DNA of 64,000 nucleotides. Origin: Todiramphus chloris collaris. Its lineage: Eukaryota > Chordata > Aves > Coraciiformes > Alcedinidae. The notes below the pieces were generated by a model, which worked only from the letters and a program-made list of their open reading frames with translations, made no database searches and was not told where the DNA came from. Each line of letters begins with the position of its first letter. Positions within the stretch are counted from its first letter, which is position 1. This document shows positions 25,801 through 40,800 of this stretch, piece after piece. The stretch covers positions 259,347-323,346 of the forward strand of contig JANVCC010000174.1 of assembly GCA_025345505.1 (NCBI GenBank). Direction: 5' to 3'. Both the position numbers and the translations under genes were made by a program.

Positions 25801-28800
25801 AAAAGGGGAGAAGAAAAAAAAAGGGGGAGAGGGAGAGGAAAAAAAAAGGGGGAGAGGGAGAGAGAAAAAAAAAGGGGGAGAGGAAAAAAAAGGGGGAGAG
25901 GAAAAAAAAGGGGGAGAGGAAAAAGCAGCAAAGGGAATTCACAAAGGTAACAAAATCACTATTGCCATCTTATTCTTTCACTGCCTCAAAACTCCCCGGA
26001 GTGAATTTCTCCACATGGTAACACGGAGAGTATGTGGAAAAGGCATCACAGATACATCCAGGAAATCTCTATTTACAACAACTCTTACATCCCAGTAACA
26101 AATGGTTTGCCTACTGGTAAAACCTGTAAAACACAAAAAAGTCCAAGCACTTCTGCCAGAAACGGGTTTCCTGTTGCCTGCCTCTCCAGACCTGTGCTGT
26201 GACCAGAGCTCATCCCACAACCCCCAATTACACCGTCATTTGTCTTGCGTAGTGGGTTTCGGTGGTGTTTTCGTGCACCTCCTGAACACCACTTGCCCTT
26301 TCATCGTCTTCAGGAGCTGTTAAACTTTGTTTAGGTCACGTTCAGACCGCACATCCCACTAGTTCATCAAGATTGTACTGCTTTGGCATCACAACCACTT
26401 ATCCACACTCCAGGAAGGGCTTTAATCTCAATCCATCACGGAAACGTATCCCTTTAAATGAGTCCTGACCATCAGCAGCTGTGTGGACACTGACAAGTGT
26501 GTGCCCCCTATAGATAGATAGATATATATATATATAGATATATATATAGATATTTTCCTGCTGTTCTGTAGGATTTTGAACTCAGGCTGCCTCAGCTTTT
26601 CCTGTTGAACCAGTGGATTGCACCACTGTGAAATCCACTGCCAGACACTGGAGCAGGGAGGTGGCCTCAGAGCAGTCAGTCACACTGCAGTGAGACAGGA
26701 TTCAAACAGAGGCAGCAAGATGGGGCTAACTACCCAGAAACTCAGTATGTGAAAGGATGACTCCATCTGCCCGTTTGCTGGCTGCTTTTTTTGGTTATCC
26801 CTCTTTTAATTGTCCTACTCTAAGCCCTGCTGAGGACCGAGTGGTGCTGGGGACCTCCCTGGAAACATGGATCCTCTTACAGCTGGACACCACCTCAAAT
26901 CCAGGCTGGGAGCACAAAACCCAGTGAGCTGAAGTGAACCAGCAGCTGAAACTCGGATCTCGTGAGGAAGGTCTAACCCGTCTGACACCCCATCTGGTGC
27001 AGGTTCTCCTCCTCGGCCCCTCGAGGACACGTCTGCTCCCTGAAGGTGAGCTGTCCTGGGAAATGGCATCGTGTGGGTGCAGCCTGTTCTACCAGTGGGA
27101 GATGAGTGGCTGTGGTTCTGCAGCTGCACGGGGCTTCAGGCGACGCAGCTGCCAGGCATTAACTTGCACGGGAGGATTTTTTGACTTCTTCCCCCTCTTT
27201 TAATCATATTCAGTGATTTGCCAAAAGGCAAACACTGAAAAATGCATCTCAAAACAGAAATCTAAGCACGTATAAATAGACACCTACATACTTGCTTAGA
27301 AATACTCACAAAAATATTTACGTTCACTAAAGCATTTGAAATACTTAAAATATATATCACAGGGTGTATGAATACACTCTGGTGAACATATCCTTCGAAA
27401 GAGATGCCCAGAGAGGGCAGGATAGCAAAGCAAGGTGGGAAATCATTCCTCTCAACGCAGCGCTCGTTTGCACCGACCGCGGAAGGAAACCCTCCCCGTT
27501 TCTCTGCGCGGGATACAAACCCCTTGAAGAAATCCTGCTTGCTCAGCTTCCCCGCCTGCACCAACTGATGTAACAACTGGCCCATGTGATCCCTGGTGAT
27601 CTGACTCCTCTCCAGCGTCGACTCCACTCCCACTCGCACGAAAACAGGCAGCAGGTTCTGGGCGCTCAGCTCCTCCACGCACTGCATCGCTTCCTGTTCC
27701 AACGACACACGGGGACATTTGCTGGCACTGACAACGGCCAAAAACGGGGCAGAAGAATGTTTTCTACTCTGACACCGAGGGAGTTCTGGGAAATGAGTAT
27801 TGAGCAAAGCTGCCAGGCAAAGGTGCTGAACTGGGCTGGGGAACCTTATCACAAACCAGCGCCGAGATGGCAGCTGAATAATGATGATAATGATAATAAT
27901 CGCAGTGATGATGATAACAAAACACCATGCAGGCAGCAGTTTTTAAAACACACAGTCAGGCTCAATAATAACAACAGCAATACTACTAACAACAACAAAA
28001 ACAATAACAAAAAGATGAGAATTTACACCACACGGGCAACAATTTTTAGAATACAGAGTCAGGCTCCAGCGTACAGTTTGGCTGCTCAGTGAAAGGACAG
28101 GAACTGTCATCTGGATGCCACCACAACACTCATTATCTCATCAAATGCCAAGTCAAGAGGAGGACATCAGGTTGGATTCACTACTGATCTGATCTGGCAG
28201 GGAAATGTCTCTGTTACAGATCCACACCTTATAAACAAGCAGAAAATAGGTGGGGAGCATTTAGAGGAAATTTTCCCTTTTCTGAAACTTCTATTTTCTG
28301 GTACATGTGTTTTATAACCTAAGCAAATAAAATCCTCTTAAATAGAGCCTTCCAGAGAAGTGCTCAGTGTCACACCTCAAAAATCTCCACTGTCATCAGC
28401 AAAGATCTTCCTGGTTCAGCCCAACGCATCTCAACGGGCTTCCTGACTAAAGACATTTGCTCTTTGGCTTTGATTGTGCTTTAGTTATCAAGAACTGGCA
28501 GCCCCAGGAGCATTTCTTCAGGCCTTGAACTGCTTTTTTTACCGCAGGTGACAGGCCTGGTGCTCCCAGACCGCACGCCAGGGTCAGGGCACTTCAGCCA
28601 GACGTGCCCAGTGTCTCCAGGACAGCCCGGTGAACGTGCCGCTGGCTGACCCCGCTGCACTGGTGCCAGCACGCAGCTCAGCAGATTTCATGGACAGCCA
28701 GGTTAAACACTGAAGACTAAGAAACGGCTGTCCCTTTGCTACATACGTTCAAGCTCTCATGTATGGCCTTATTTAAAGCTGAATTAGTCAGAAGCTCTGT

Positions 28801-31800
28801 CACACGCTGAATCTGAAGAGTGGTGAGCATTTACACCTCTCTGGTAATGCTGTGAGCTGCCTCACTCTGATCTGCTTTTCTAACAGGGGTGCACTTGTCT
28901 AACACAATTCAACTCTGCTTCCAGCCAGCCATGGAAATACACTGGTGTATTCGCAGCAGAGGATCTGAAGCAGCCCCCAGCCCCAGACACCCCAGGGTTA
29001 GGCTCTGAAATCCACTGCAAAAGGGAAAAGGAGCAGAGAGTCCCACGTTGGCTGTCCCTGATGAGACTCACCAGGGGACGCTGCCATCCACAGTGTCATT
29101 TTATTTCTCCAATCCAGGATTTTAATAATTTCTCCCAATGACTAGATGGTAAACCCAAACCAATCCTTCGTAACAATATTTACCTTTCTGATTTTAACTG
29201 GAAGTACAAGCAGCAGCTCTGCTTTTAGGGTGACAAAGCAGGAACTCCCTAGCGCTGCCATTTCCAAACTTGGCAGGGTTTTAAAATTCATTTCAGCAGA
29301 AGATCAAACCAACCCGCTTTGCAGCGAATGGAACATGCCTTACTAACTCCCTGGACAAGCTAAAAACCCATTTACAAGGGAAACAAAATTTCAACCTTTA
29401 ACTGGGAAGTGCTGACAGCTGCTCAGTCATTTTCAATGTTTATTAAAAATACTCTGGAGTGTTTTGTTCAATATTTATTATTGCTTTATCTGCCTCCAGA
29501 TCAGAACCGCACACGCTTTGATAACTGAATGAAAACCTCAGTTTATTTTCCCACTAGCTTTTCTGCTTCCAAAATTGCTGTTATTATGGAGCTGCTCAGT
29601 GATTCATGACAGACTCACATACATCTTCCTACTTAAACACACGAGCTGGGCTATTTTTCCTATTACTAGCAGGGCAGAAAACAAGTTTGGGAGAAAACTG
29701 TCCTAAAATCCTTCACGGAGCTGCTGCTGCTGCCTGAATTTTGACAGGCTCCACCTCTTGCTTTAGCTCTGTGTGAGCTGGGTGGTGACAAATATGCTGC
29801 TCCTGGAGAGAAAACACAGCAGAAAGGTCTGTGGGACTTGAGTGAGTGAGGTTTTAATTTTGCTTACCTTAAAATCATTAATATGCAAGAACTCATCAAT
29901 GATAGATTTGCATTTTCTCTCTATTTCCTCTTCTGATAGCGAAGGCTTTTCTTGTGCTGGGGTTGGGGCAGCTTCTGGCTTGGCTGGTGGAACAGAAGTG
30001 AAAAAACACATTTGGAAAAGGAAAAAAATCAGTCTCGTTTTCAGAGGCGACATCGTGAAACCAGACGTCAGCAGAGCAGGGTGTGCCCCTGCCCTGTCGT
30101 CAGGCTCGGGTCCCCCCGTATGACCTCCCAATACTGCTGCAAATCGGCCTCCTCGCAGAAACACAGCGAGGAAACATTCCTGTGTAGAAACACAGGATGC
30201 AACACCTTCAAAACTCCCCACCAACATTAAACCGGGACACTTTGAGTGCTTACAGCACGCTGCACGTTTAAAACACGCTGACTGTGGCAGGCAGTAACCC
30301 AAAGCAATCTCCTGATCTCACCCCCAAAACTCTGGTCCCCACACAGTCCTTTACCAAGCCCCAAAGCTTCAAGACGAGCGGGAGCTGTGTTACGGCCGTT
30401 GAGATTTACTCCTCACGGTGGCAGTTTCTAGACCTTTCCCAGGGATGGAGCAAAACTGTGCATATGGAACAGGTTCAGTCCACAGGGAATGTTGCTCTAC
30501 GTGTTCTCAGCATTTTTTCCCTAACAAACCAGCTCAAGCTGGCAGGAGCAAAAAGCTGCAGCACTGAGGAGGTGAGAAGCCACCCCAGTGGGTGCAGATG
30601 CTACGCTGCACTGAGACCCGCTCGGCAGGAGGGCTGGCAACCACGCAGGTGCCGTGCACGGTCTGTCCCAGATCCACATCACAGCTCAGACACAGCTTCC
30701 CTGGGTGCTGAAGCAGCAGTTCTGCACAACCAACATCAGTTTTGGGGACCTGGAGCTCAGAAACCCGTGGCAACAGTGACAGGGTATGACCAGGCAAGCG
30801 GAGCGGTGCTTTGCCGGTATCCACAGCCTCTAAACCCCGACGAATCCGCAGGAGGAGCCGGTGAGAGGAGATGATGCCAAGGCCTGCGCCAATCGGTCGT
30901 GCCACAAACCTTCGGGAGGCAGATCGCAGCTATCGCAGCTCCACGGGGCGTCACGCGGGCCAGAGATTCACAGCGCGGCCAGAAATCTGACAAGTTCCTC
31001 CCCACCCCAAGAGATCTTCCCCTCGTGCCTTTTTCGCACACTCAGCAAGATTCCCCCAGCACGGGAGAGCCACTTACCAGATTCCTTGGCTTTGTTCCTC
31101 TCCGCCTCCGTGCTGTTCCTGTCCATCTCCATGCCGCCCGTTAGCTGCTTCACCGTCTCCAGCATCTCCCTCCGCTGCTCCTCTTGCGCCTGATTGTCGA
31201 GCAGCAGCTCTTTGCTGCTGCTGCCCCGCAGGAAGGTGTTGGGACGGGAGAGGGAAGGTGGCAGAGGTTTGTCGTTCTTCTCCCTGCCCGTGCTCCCGCG
31301 ACTGCGGAACAAAAAACCACACGCGCGTCAAGGTTACGGAGCGAGGAGCCCCCGCTCGTGACGCCGGTAACCATAGGGAAGATCCTGGGTGGCTTTAGAG
31401 CTGCTGCAGGGGGGAAAAAACCACAACCTGAACCCGGCGGGGTTGTCGTCTCCTTTTTTTATAGTTGTAGCCGAGCAGAAGAGAAGCAAAATTAAGTCTC
31501 AGAGATGCGCAAACACAAATATCCACAGCGGGGCTTTGGCTTCTTGGAGAACACACAGAAAAGCAGCAGAGCCCTCGTTTTACATCTAGAATGGTGCAGT
31601 TTGTAACGTAAAGATGCTGGCCTACTGTCAAATGGAGTAAGTGGTGTACTACTGAAAAACAGGGAAGGCCAGCAGCAGGGATCTGTCCTATTAATCACCG
31701 TGTTAATAAGTTAGATGGACAAAAGGATACCAAAACAGAGTCATTTCCAGGCAGACCAGATCTTTAGGTGAAACAGGAGGGAAAACAGAGGAATAACCCC

Positions 31801-34800
31801 AAGAAAATAGCCCAGCAGCTCATGTGCACTGGAAGGAAGGGACAGTGACTTTACAAATGAACCGTAAGCTTATAAACCGTGTCTAGAGTTAACAAATAAA
31901 TTATTGAGGGTTAACACATGGTTCAGGCTGCAAGTTGGAGCCTGATGAAATCGGGGAGCCTGACGCTGGGGAGGCACAGGCAGGCCTGGGCACACCCAAC
32001 GGGAAGGGCTGGACACAGCCAGAGGGTCTTAAGAGCCCTGCTGAATTTCTGCCAAGTTTAAGGCATGTTTTTCTGGATCAATAAACCTCCTGAGCTGAAT
32101 CCACGGCCACCGAATCCAATCTTTAGAACAACATTCTATCCGTAGAGTTTTGAAGCTGTTATAAACTACCAGCAAACTTATCCTTAGGTAACGGGGGACT
32201 GGGAAGTGGAAGTTAAAACATTCACCCTAAAAAGGAATTTAAACATGAACACCCCGCATCTCTCCGATGGTAGCAGGAAAGATGCAGGTCTTTGAAGTGA
32301 GCTCAAAGTACACAGGGCAGGGACCAGTCCCAGCCATTCCTGGAAACTCAGTGAGCTCCTCCCTGTGTGCTGGTATCTGGAGCAGCGAGCGCAAGCGTAC
32401 GGAGGGCGGGAGGGAAGGTCACCGGTGGACTGAAGCTTACCTAGTTAAGGCCCTGCGAGAATCTAACTCTGAAGATGCAGATGAGGCAGATACAGAGGAG
32501 ACTGGAGGCTGCAGTGCAGAAAATCTGTTCAAACTAGTGGCACTTGGTCGTAAGGAGTCTGGGAGGTTGTAAAGACAACACAGAGAAGAGCGACAACAAG
32601 GTCAGTAGCCGCTGACACCACCTCGGCATCACCAAATCATTTAAGAGCTGGCTTTGGGGCGATGGGGAGAGGGCTGGAGGGGAAGGGCTGGTCCTGTCCT
32701 GCTTTAACCCTACTTGTCCAGCACTCAGGCACAGACAGGAGCATTCCCACCCAAATCTGCTCTTGGCAGGGACGGCTGGTAGCAAAGCAGAGGGTGAGGA
32801 CCTGTCCTGACTTACCCATCTCGCTCGCCTTCGCTCCACCACTGCTGCCCTTTCCCCAGCTGCCCAACTGGGCTTTAGGCACAAGCTGAATCTTCTCATC
32901 TATTGTGGGCTGTAAAACACATCGAGACAAAACCATCACAAGGGCAAATCATTGATCTTAGTAGAAACGGGGTATTCTGGGGCAACAATCCCTGTCTTGT
33001 GAACACCAAAATGGATTTCAACACGTTTTTGGAAGACAGAGCCAGACACAGAGGATGCTTGCAAGCTCCATAAGGAGGAAAAAGCACAACTTGAAACACG
33101 TTCAGTTTGTTTGGGATGAGCAGAACAGTTCTGCTGCCTCCTCCACCTCCCAGTCCCGGCTTTGGGGGAAACCCGCACAGGAACAAAAAGAATTCAGAGG
33201 GCAAGAACCACAATAGGTCGCAGAACTTGGAGAGGAAAAAAGTAGTGTCTGACAAGAAGAGAACATTGATTTTACAGTGCTGGGTAGGTGAATTTATCGA
33301 CAAGGAGGTTGTGACCCCGCAGATCTCTTTGTAAGAGCTCCTCTCTCCCTCGACAATGCAGCTCTTGTGGAGCTGGCTCTGTCTGTACTGCCACCGTCCT
33401 CGGCGGAGCAGAGGCCCTTTCCCGGGAGAGCTGTAAGCCCAGACAAAAGCTGGCTCAAGCCCTCCCGCTAATTAAGCTTCGGAGGCTGTTTTGTAACTTT
33501 CACAAGGAACAAACCGAGTCTGATGGGCAGAAGAGCTACGGCCTGTCCAGGTTCTGCTTTACAGCCCTCTGAGTGTCCAGACACCGGGGGTAAAATTCAG
33601 GGAGAGCGACATTAACTGGGACAAAGGAATGCCCAGGAATCACCCTGATTTATGGCAAAGATGGGAGTTCTTGGCAAGAAATCCCAAAGCTGTTCTGAAG
33701 ACCACTAAAAAATGGAGAAATCTCCAAGCTTGCCTAACCTGCACCCTGAAAGAAATGTCCCCAAATCACCACTTTGATGGCAAAATACCAGGAAGACGTC
33801 GATCTGGAGGGCGGGTCTGAGAGTTTATTACGTGCCCAGGATCCAACAGCAGTGCACGTTAGTGCGGAACCGCTGTAAAAGCAGACACAGCTCTCCTCGT
33901 ACTACTTGAACCCTGCAAACCTGCAGCTCTGCCATCTGCGACACGTCAGGAATGTTTTATTTTCAAACTGAATGTGGCATCCTCTTTTGACTAAGAAGCA
34001 GCATCAGAACAGTCTGGAGAACTTGAGGCAGCAGAGGATTTCTCTCAGAGGTGTTTGAGAGCCCGTCTGCCCTAGCCAGGTGATGTCGGTGGCACCATCA
34101 CACGTGATACCTCGACTCACGTTCTCTTTTTGTTGTTTAATAAAATGCGTATTTTTCCCACGAAAAGAACTTCTGGGTCACTACGAGGACACTACAAACT
34201 TCACAGAAAGTGTAGGCCTACTCCTTTCCCTCAGAACAATCAAAATCGGGACATGCAGAAGACAACAGAGTCTTCCTTTGTGCTTTATTTATGCACAGCA
34301 TTAACTCCAGGGATTTAAACCACCCTCAAACCCAAGTTTTGACACCCTACTGGTCTTTCCTAGACAGCTCCAATAAGGTAAGACCTCAGTGCTCCTGGTG
34401 TTCCGAACGAGTCTTGTGCCGGCACCTACCTTGGTGATTTTAAGGAACTTGGTGGGGTCCAGCACTCTGCTGTTCTTTGCCCCCTGCACAGTGTTCCAAC
34501 CGCCTTCATCGACCCGCTGGACACCTGCCAGGTGAGAAACACAGCCCTTAGCTCATCCCCACTGCTCCAGAGGCACCCCGGGAGATCACAGGTCATCATC
34601 CCCATGTTCCAGAGCAGTAGAAGACAACAGCACCTTTCTGTTAAGCCTCAGCACAATTCTGAGCCGCAATCATGTCTTTCAGAGCGCTGCTTCACACCAA
34701 GATGACATAATTAACTTGCTTGACTTTATTAATATAAAATAGCCTTGACAAAAGAGATCTCATCATTTTCCAGGGCTGGTTTTGGCCGAGAGTCTTCTCC

Positions 34801-37800
34801 TGGTTCGATTTCTCAGCGCGTGCTGTCGCCATCTGGACACCGCTGCGCGTTCTGCGCTCACGAGCAGGAGCATGGGCTCTGCTGCCCCAAAGCTGCTCTC
34901 GGGGCACTGGTTCAGCAGTGCCAGGCAGGGCCAGTCACAGAACCACTCGCTCCCAAGCTCCTCACCTTCTCCTGATGTCAGTTTGAGGATAATTAAAACA
35001 AAGCCTACGTGCCCCTGTTTTCACAGCACTTTCATCCTCAGTATTAAGGACAACCCTTAGTATTAAGAATCACAAAGATGACTTCCTCCTTGCCCTGCTC
35101 TGTCCCAGTCTTCATTTTCTCAGTCACTCCAAATTCACCTTCAGGCAGTGCCAGCCTCGAGGGCTGGTACCAATTTAAGGTAATGCCAAGAGACTTTCTC
35201 CTGCCGAGTTAACACCTCACAACTTGAAGAGCTAAAGACAACACGGTTACTCCTGAAATGAGATCCTGCTCTCTGGAAATTCGATTCTGCCGTATGCGAG
35301 AATGGACGGCAAATCTGACCCCGCCACAGTAACTTGTTAGAACACATTTCTGGCAGCCTGTCCCAAAATCAAACACAGTTTCCCTGAATGTGAAACTGAA
35401 GCACTACTGGCCTGTGGTTGTTTCCTTTTACCCAAGGGATTTGCCTCTGAGAAAATCCTACAGCCAATCCACAGCCAGGCTGATCCTTCTCCAGCCTCAG
35501 CCGTAACCTGGCCCCAATTCCCTTTGCTTAACACACTTAGGAAAAACCACAGATTTTATTTATTTTTTTTTAATTTTTCTGTTATGTGGGATTCCTGCTA
35601 TGGCCACGGGATGTGAAATGAGTGAAACAAGCATCAACTTGGCTTTTACTTTACCCGGTCTCCTCTTCTCTTTGGTCATGAGTTGTTGGACCTTCCTCTG
35701 TTCTTCTTGCTCTTCAATCTTGGCTTCTTTATGAATCTGCTCAATGGTCTTCGGGCCCTGGTCTGCTCTCCGTGACACCCAGTTGCACTAGGAAAGAAGC
35801 AAACAAGTGCTCAGAGATATTTCCAGGGGAGCACCATAAATGGGGTATTTTACACACCGTGAAGGAGGCCTGAACCTCCCGCCTCGTGATGTGTCCAAGG
35901 GGCTGCTCCCCAAGGGACCGGGGAGGATTTTGTGGTGCTGGGTCATGTTGCAGACACAGTTATCCCAGCACCACAGGTCAAAGGGATAAGACTGGTGTCA
36001 GTTTGGAGGGAGAAAGGAGGCTGCAGTGAAGACCTGACATTGGAGAGGCATGACTGTACTCGAGACATTTTAACCCCCAACCTCCTGCCCAGGCCCAGCT
36101 TTGCAGTCTTTCTAGGTTCAGAGGGAAGAGAAGGGCCAGAGGGAGGCTGCCAGCACTCTCTACTCCACCCAGTTGTTACCAGCACTGTTTGTTGGAGCCC
36201 TTCCTCCAAGCCTGAGGGAAAAAACAAAGCCCTGAAAATAAAGCAGCAAGAAGCAACTGCATTTTATCTGGAGATGGTGCTCTGCAACTCCAGGGATGGC
36301 AATGGCTGAGACAGGAATCCTGCAGAGAGAGGTGGAGCTGTCTCTCCACAAAACATTTCCACTGCTTGATGTGTCCACTCAACCACGGACTGCAGAGATC
36401 CATCTACTCTCAGAATAGCCACACTGTCTCTTGATCTTGCTACCACCTCACTACAATTTTCAGGGTAATTATCTTTGCGTACCCTGCAGTCAAAACGGTG
36501 ACTTTAGCCAGCACAAAACCCCAACCCAGCTTCAAACACCTATTTGGGGTATGAGTAAAACCTGCTCAGGGCTTCAGGCGAGAGCTGTTTGGTGGCTAAA
36601 GCTACGCTGGTACCAGCACCTACATGGGTGAAATTACAGGTGGTGGGGAAGGCTTGTGCAAGCTGTGGTCACACCTTCACCCGTGCAGTGCAGAGACTTC
36701 AGCTTCAATACCTTGGCCTGACACGAGCAGTTCTCCTGCCTACCAACCCTGGCCTTCATGAAGGCAGAACGGAGAGATTTCTTGTCTGTGAACAGCCACG
36801 CTTCAGGGATAAAGAACACAGAGCTCCCTCCAACATCCCACTTTTGGGAATGCTGGAAATCTCCACTCCTGCCTGAGGACTCTTCCAGCCCAGACATGAA
36901 GGGGAGCATGATCTTTTACTTACTTGAGTTGGTACCTACCAGCCTTAGGTCTATTACATCCTGCAGCATGAACCGAATCCTTGAGGACGTTTTCCTCTCT
37001 TTCACAATCTTCTCCATCTGATTGAAGTACTGGTCCATGCGAGGCTGCGCGAGAGAAACATCATCAATGTGTGTTTGGAAGAAAATGAGAATACTCCCTC
37101 AGGGTTCCACATTACAGCATTTCTGTGCCAGGAACACATCTGGGGACCCAGAGCTGCTTTCTGGAGAAGAGCGTGCTGGGAATTCCACGCTCCTCCTGGT
37201 CGGAGTTGAGTGCGCGCAGGGCGGGACGAGCAGAAAAGGGGGCACAGTCTGCGGGCACCTTCTTCACTCAGCACACGCTTTCGCTGCCGTCTGAACTGCC
37301 CCCATTCTGCAGACCCTCAGCGTGTACACCGCAAACTCGCCATCCAGTAAAACATCCAAAAATCTACGTGGTTTTCTGGAGCTAAGCTGATCCTCTGGCC
37401 GGCTGCCATCGGACAGGGGAGTCCTGCTCTGCCTCTGGGCTCCTCCTCTTCAGAGAGCAGCGGGTGTGCTCACCTCCTCAGCCCAAGAAAAACCATCTCA
37501 GGGAACTAAACGGGCACAAAACCAACGCTGCGTGCGTCATTTCAACGCTTTGCCTCCCTGAACTGTCTCAGCCGGGTCAGGCAGGAGAAGTGGAGGCAGG
37601 AGTGCTGCTTCTCTCAGCAAGAAGCTGAGGCTCAGCTGTAGCAAGAAATCTCACAAGCTCCTTTCCATCCAAAAAGTCGTGATGTGATGGAAGCCCAATC
37701 AGTCTGCACTAACACATGGGATGGGATCATTAGAGAAGCCTCCATGAGGTCTAAATCTGAGTTGCCAGGCTCCAAAAAGCCTTTTTTCCCCGCCCAAGTC

Positions 37801-40800
37801 GGGGCTCTGGCTGTTTTAAACAAAGAATTTCAGAGCAGTTTTAGAAAATGTTTCCCACTCCCTTCACTAAAAACGAGCTAAAGCCTTAACCAAACAACAA
37901 AAACCCTACTAAAATTTGGTTCTGGCCTTGCCTTGGCAAGTTTTGCTCCAAGAGCAAATGTTTACAACATTAGGAATGATGGGGAAAATATTTGAAATGG
38001 ACATTGTCCAGAGGCTTTAATTATAACTATCGCTAACACTTCAGCTTCAATAAAAACACATCATAAAACCTCTAGCCCATTAATAGAAAATAAATAGAGG
38101 ATTCTCATGCTGTCTTGATAGAAATAACAAACCCCAGGACAGGCCACGGGCAGCTTCTCACAGCGGGTAACAGGCCATCGTGCTGCGTGCGCTACGCGGC
38201 GCTGCGGCTCCAGCTCGCAGAGCTGCACAGGACTTTGTAGAACTTCTACAAACCGGGCAAAACCCAAACCAGCACCCAGGACTCATCCAGCACGACCTCA
38301 GCTGCTGCTCAGAAGTCGGATCATGTTTGCTTCCCAAAGCACATGGGGAAATTTAGTCCCTGCTTCCAACTCTTTCAAACCCGGGGCAGTAACGTGCACG
38401 CTGTGGGGTGTTTAGCCTGGGGGATTTGGTGGTAAATTAGGCTGTTTTGGTCAATGCTCTGCAAAACAGCCTGGGAGACTGTTTCCTCACAGGGATCAGG
38501 ATTGATCAGCCACGATCCCTGCAATCCAGGGAACTCCCTTCTCCAGGCAGCTGAAAACAATTAGCTCAGTTCAGTTCCAGAGCCGAATCCGACTGATTTC
38601 TGGCAAACCCCTCGAACGCTTTTTCATCCCAAGCTTGGCTTTTGGGAAGGGAAAGGGATTGTCTGCGCCAAGAGAAGCTTGTCGCGTGCGTTAACACTCC
38701 GGGCTACGGACACACATGTTGGAGAATTGGGAGGAGGATGCTGAGGTAGATTCCATAGGTAATGTAAACCTTTGATGGTAAAGAAACAACTCTGAATATT
38801 AATGTTTTGGAAAAAGAAGAAGATCAGAGGTACATCTCTTTGGAGGAAGTAAACGTTGAGCATTTCTAGGCTGTGTGTTTGGATGAAATACTTAGAAACA
38901 CCAACTGGAGAACACTGTTGAAAACGATACAGACTCTGTTAGAAAGGAACAGAGAGGAGGGAGCCAGGCAAGGCTGTGAGAAAACATCCACAGAAAAGCA
39001 GATGCTTTCCGTATGCCGTACAGAAACTTCTGAAGAAAAAACTCAAATAAAACCTCCCCACACCCATTTTTCCATCCCTGCCTTGGAAGCCTCATCTCTC
39101 GCTCCTGGTCCTGCCCTACCTTTGCTTTCTCAAAGTCCAGGTCCTTGCCAATGGTCGTTAGCAGGCGGCAAAGGCACTCGAGGGACTCCTCGTCGTGGTT
39201 TTTCAGCAGCTTCACCACGCAGTCATGCATGATGGCCTCCGTCAGCATTTTCAGTTTGAAGAGCTCGCCAATGAATTTGATGTTCCCAATGGATCTCCTT
39301 CGGGCTTTGTCCTTGGCCTCTTCCAGCTCGTCGTGGAGCCGCGTCTTCTCCTCTGGCTGTAGGATAGAAAAACAGCTCTAAAAAATCACGTTCAGAGAGC
39401 ACAGAACTCTTCAAAAGGTCCAGTTTTATGTTTACAGCTCCTCTTGTCCCCGTTTACTCTTTTTCTCCTACAACCCAGAAAGAGGCTGGTGTAAATCCAC
39501 TATTCAGGGCAAATATTTTTAATTATACTCAGTCACAGTGACAGAATGAAACTCTCAGCACTAAAATTCCCCCCAAACTCAATGGCCATCTTCAAAAAGG
39601 ATCATTTTCAGAGGGAGGTCTGAGAATTTATGGGGGAAAAATACCACTTACAGTTGTAGCAGCTTCAAGTTCTTTCTGCTTCTTTTCAAAGACGTCGTCG
39701 TCAGCTTTGTCCTTTTCAAATTCCTTCTGGCAGCGATTTAACAGCAGCTTGCGGAAATTCACTGTGCTCCCAGGTTTGTCAGCCATGGGCACTTTCAGCT
39801 GTGGGAGAAGGGAAGAAAAACATCATCAGAACCAGAGCAGTGAGGTTTCCTCTAAACCACCCGTTACGTTCTAGGACGTGCTTCACCTTCAGCAACCCAA
39901 GTCTACAGTCACTGTTTCCAGCAGAAGTTTTACATTTCCTACGTAAAGTGGCACTCCAGACTTGGCTGACACCCCTCTGCCTGGAGACAGATTACAATCC
40001 CATTCACAGCATCCTTTCAAAAGCTTGAAAACTGCTTAAAACCTCTCGCTAGGTACTGAAGGCTCTGGAGCTGTGCTCCTGCGTGGCACATTGTGAAAGG
40101 CCGGGGCAAGAAGGGGGTTATTTTGTCCCAGATTCACCACCTGAAAGCCAGGAGCCCAAAGGCTGCCTCAGTGCCCTCTGAAACGAGGCAGAAATGGGAC
40201 TTTCCAAACGTGACTTGTGGTGTCTTGTGACTGGGCAGAGCCAAGTGTCCCTCACTAGAGCACAAGTCCTTTGAGGAGCGGCTGAGGGACCTGGGCTGGT
40301 TCAGCCTGGAGCAAAGGGGACTGAGGGGAGACCTTCTGGCTCTGACAGCTCCTGACAGGAGGCTGGAGCCAGGGGGACAGCCTCTTCTCCCTGGTGACGT
40401 GTGACAGGAGCGGAGGGAATGGCTGCAAGCTGCCCCAGGGGAGGTTTGGGCTGGATATGAGGAAACATTTCTTCACCAAAAGGGTTCTCAACCACTGGGA
40501 TGGGCTGCCCAGGGCAGGGGTGGAGTCGCCATCCCTGGAGGCACTGAAATGGCTGTGGACCTGGTGCTCAGGGACACAGTTTAGTGGTGAGCTTGGGTCA
40601 AAGGTTGGATTAATGATCTTGAAGGTCTCTTCCACCCAAAGACATTCTGTGATTCTGTGACCCCACACAACACATCTCTCCAAGCGAAGCCCTCTGCCCG
40701 CGGGCACGACCAGCCCGTGTAGAAGAACTTCATCATGTCTATTTTTTCTATTTCTGTTCAGACACTAACATCTAACTCTGCTCTTGCCACATTCATATGA

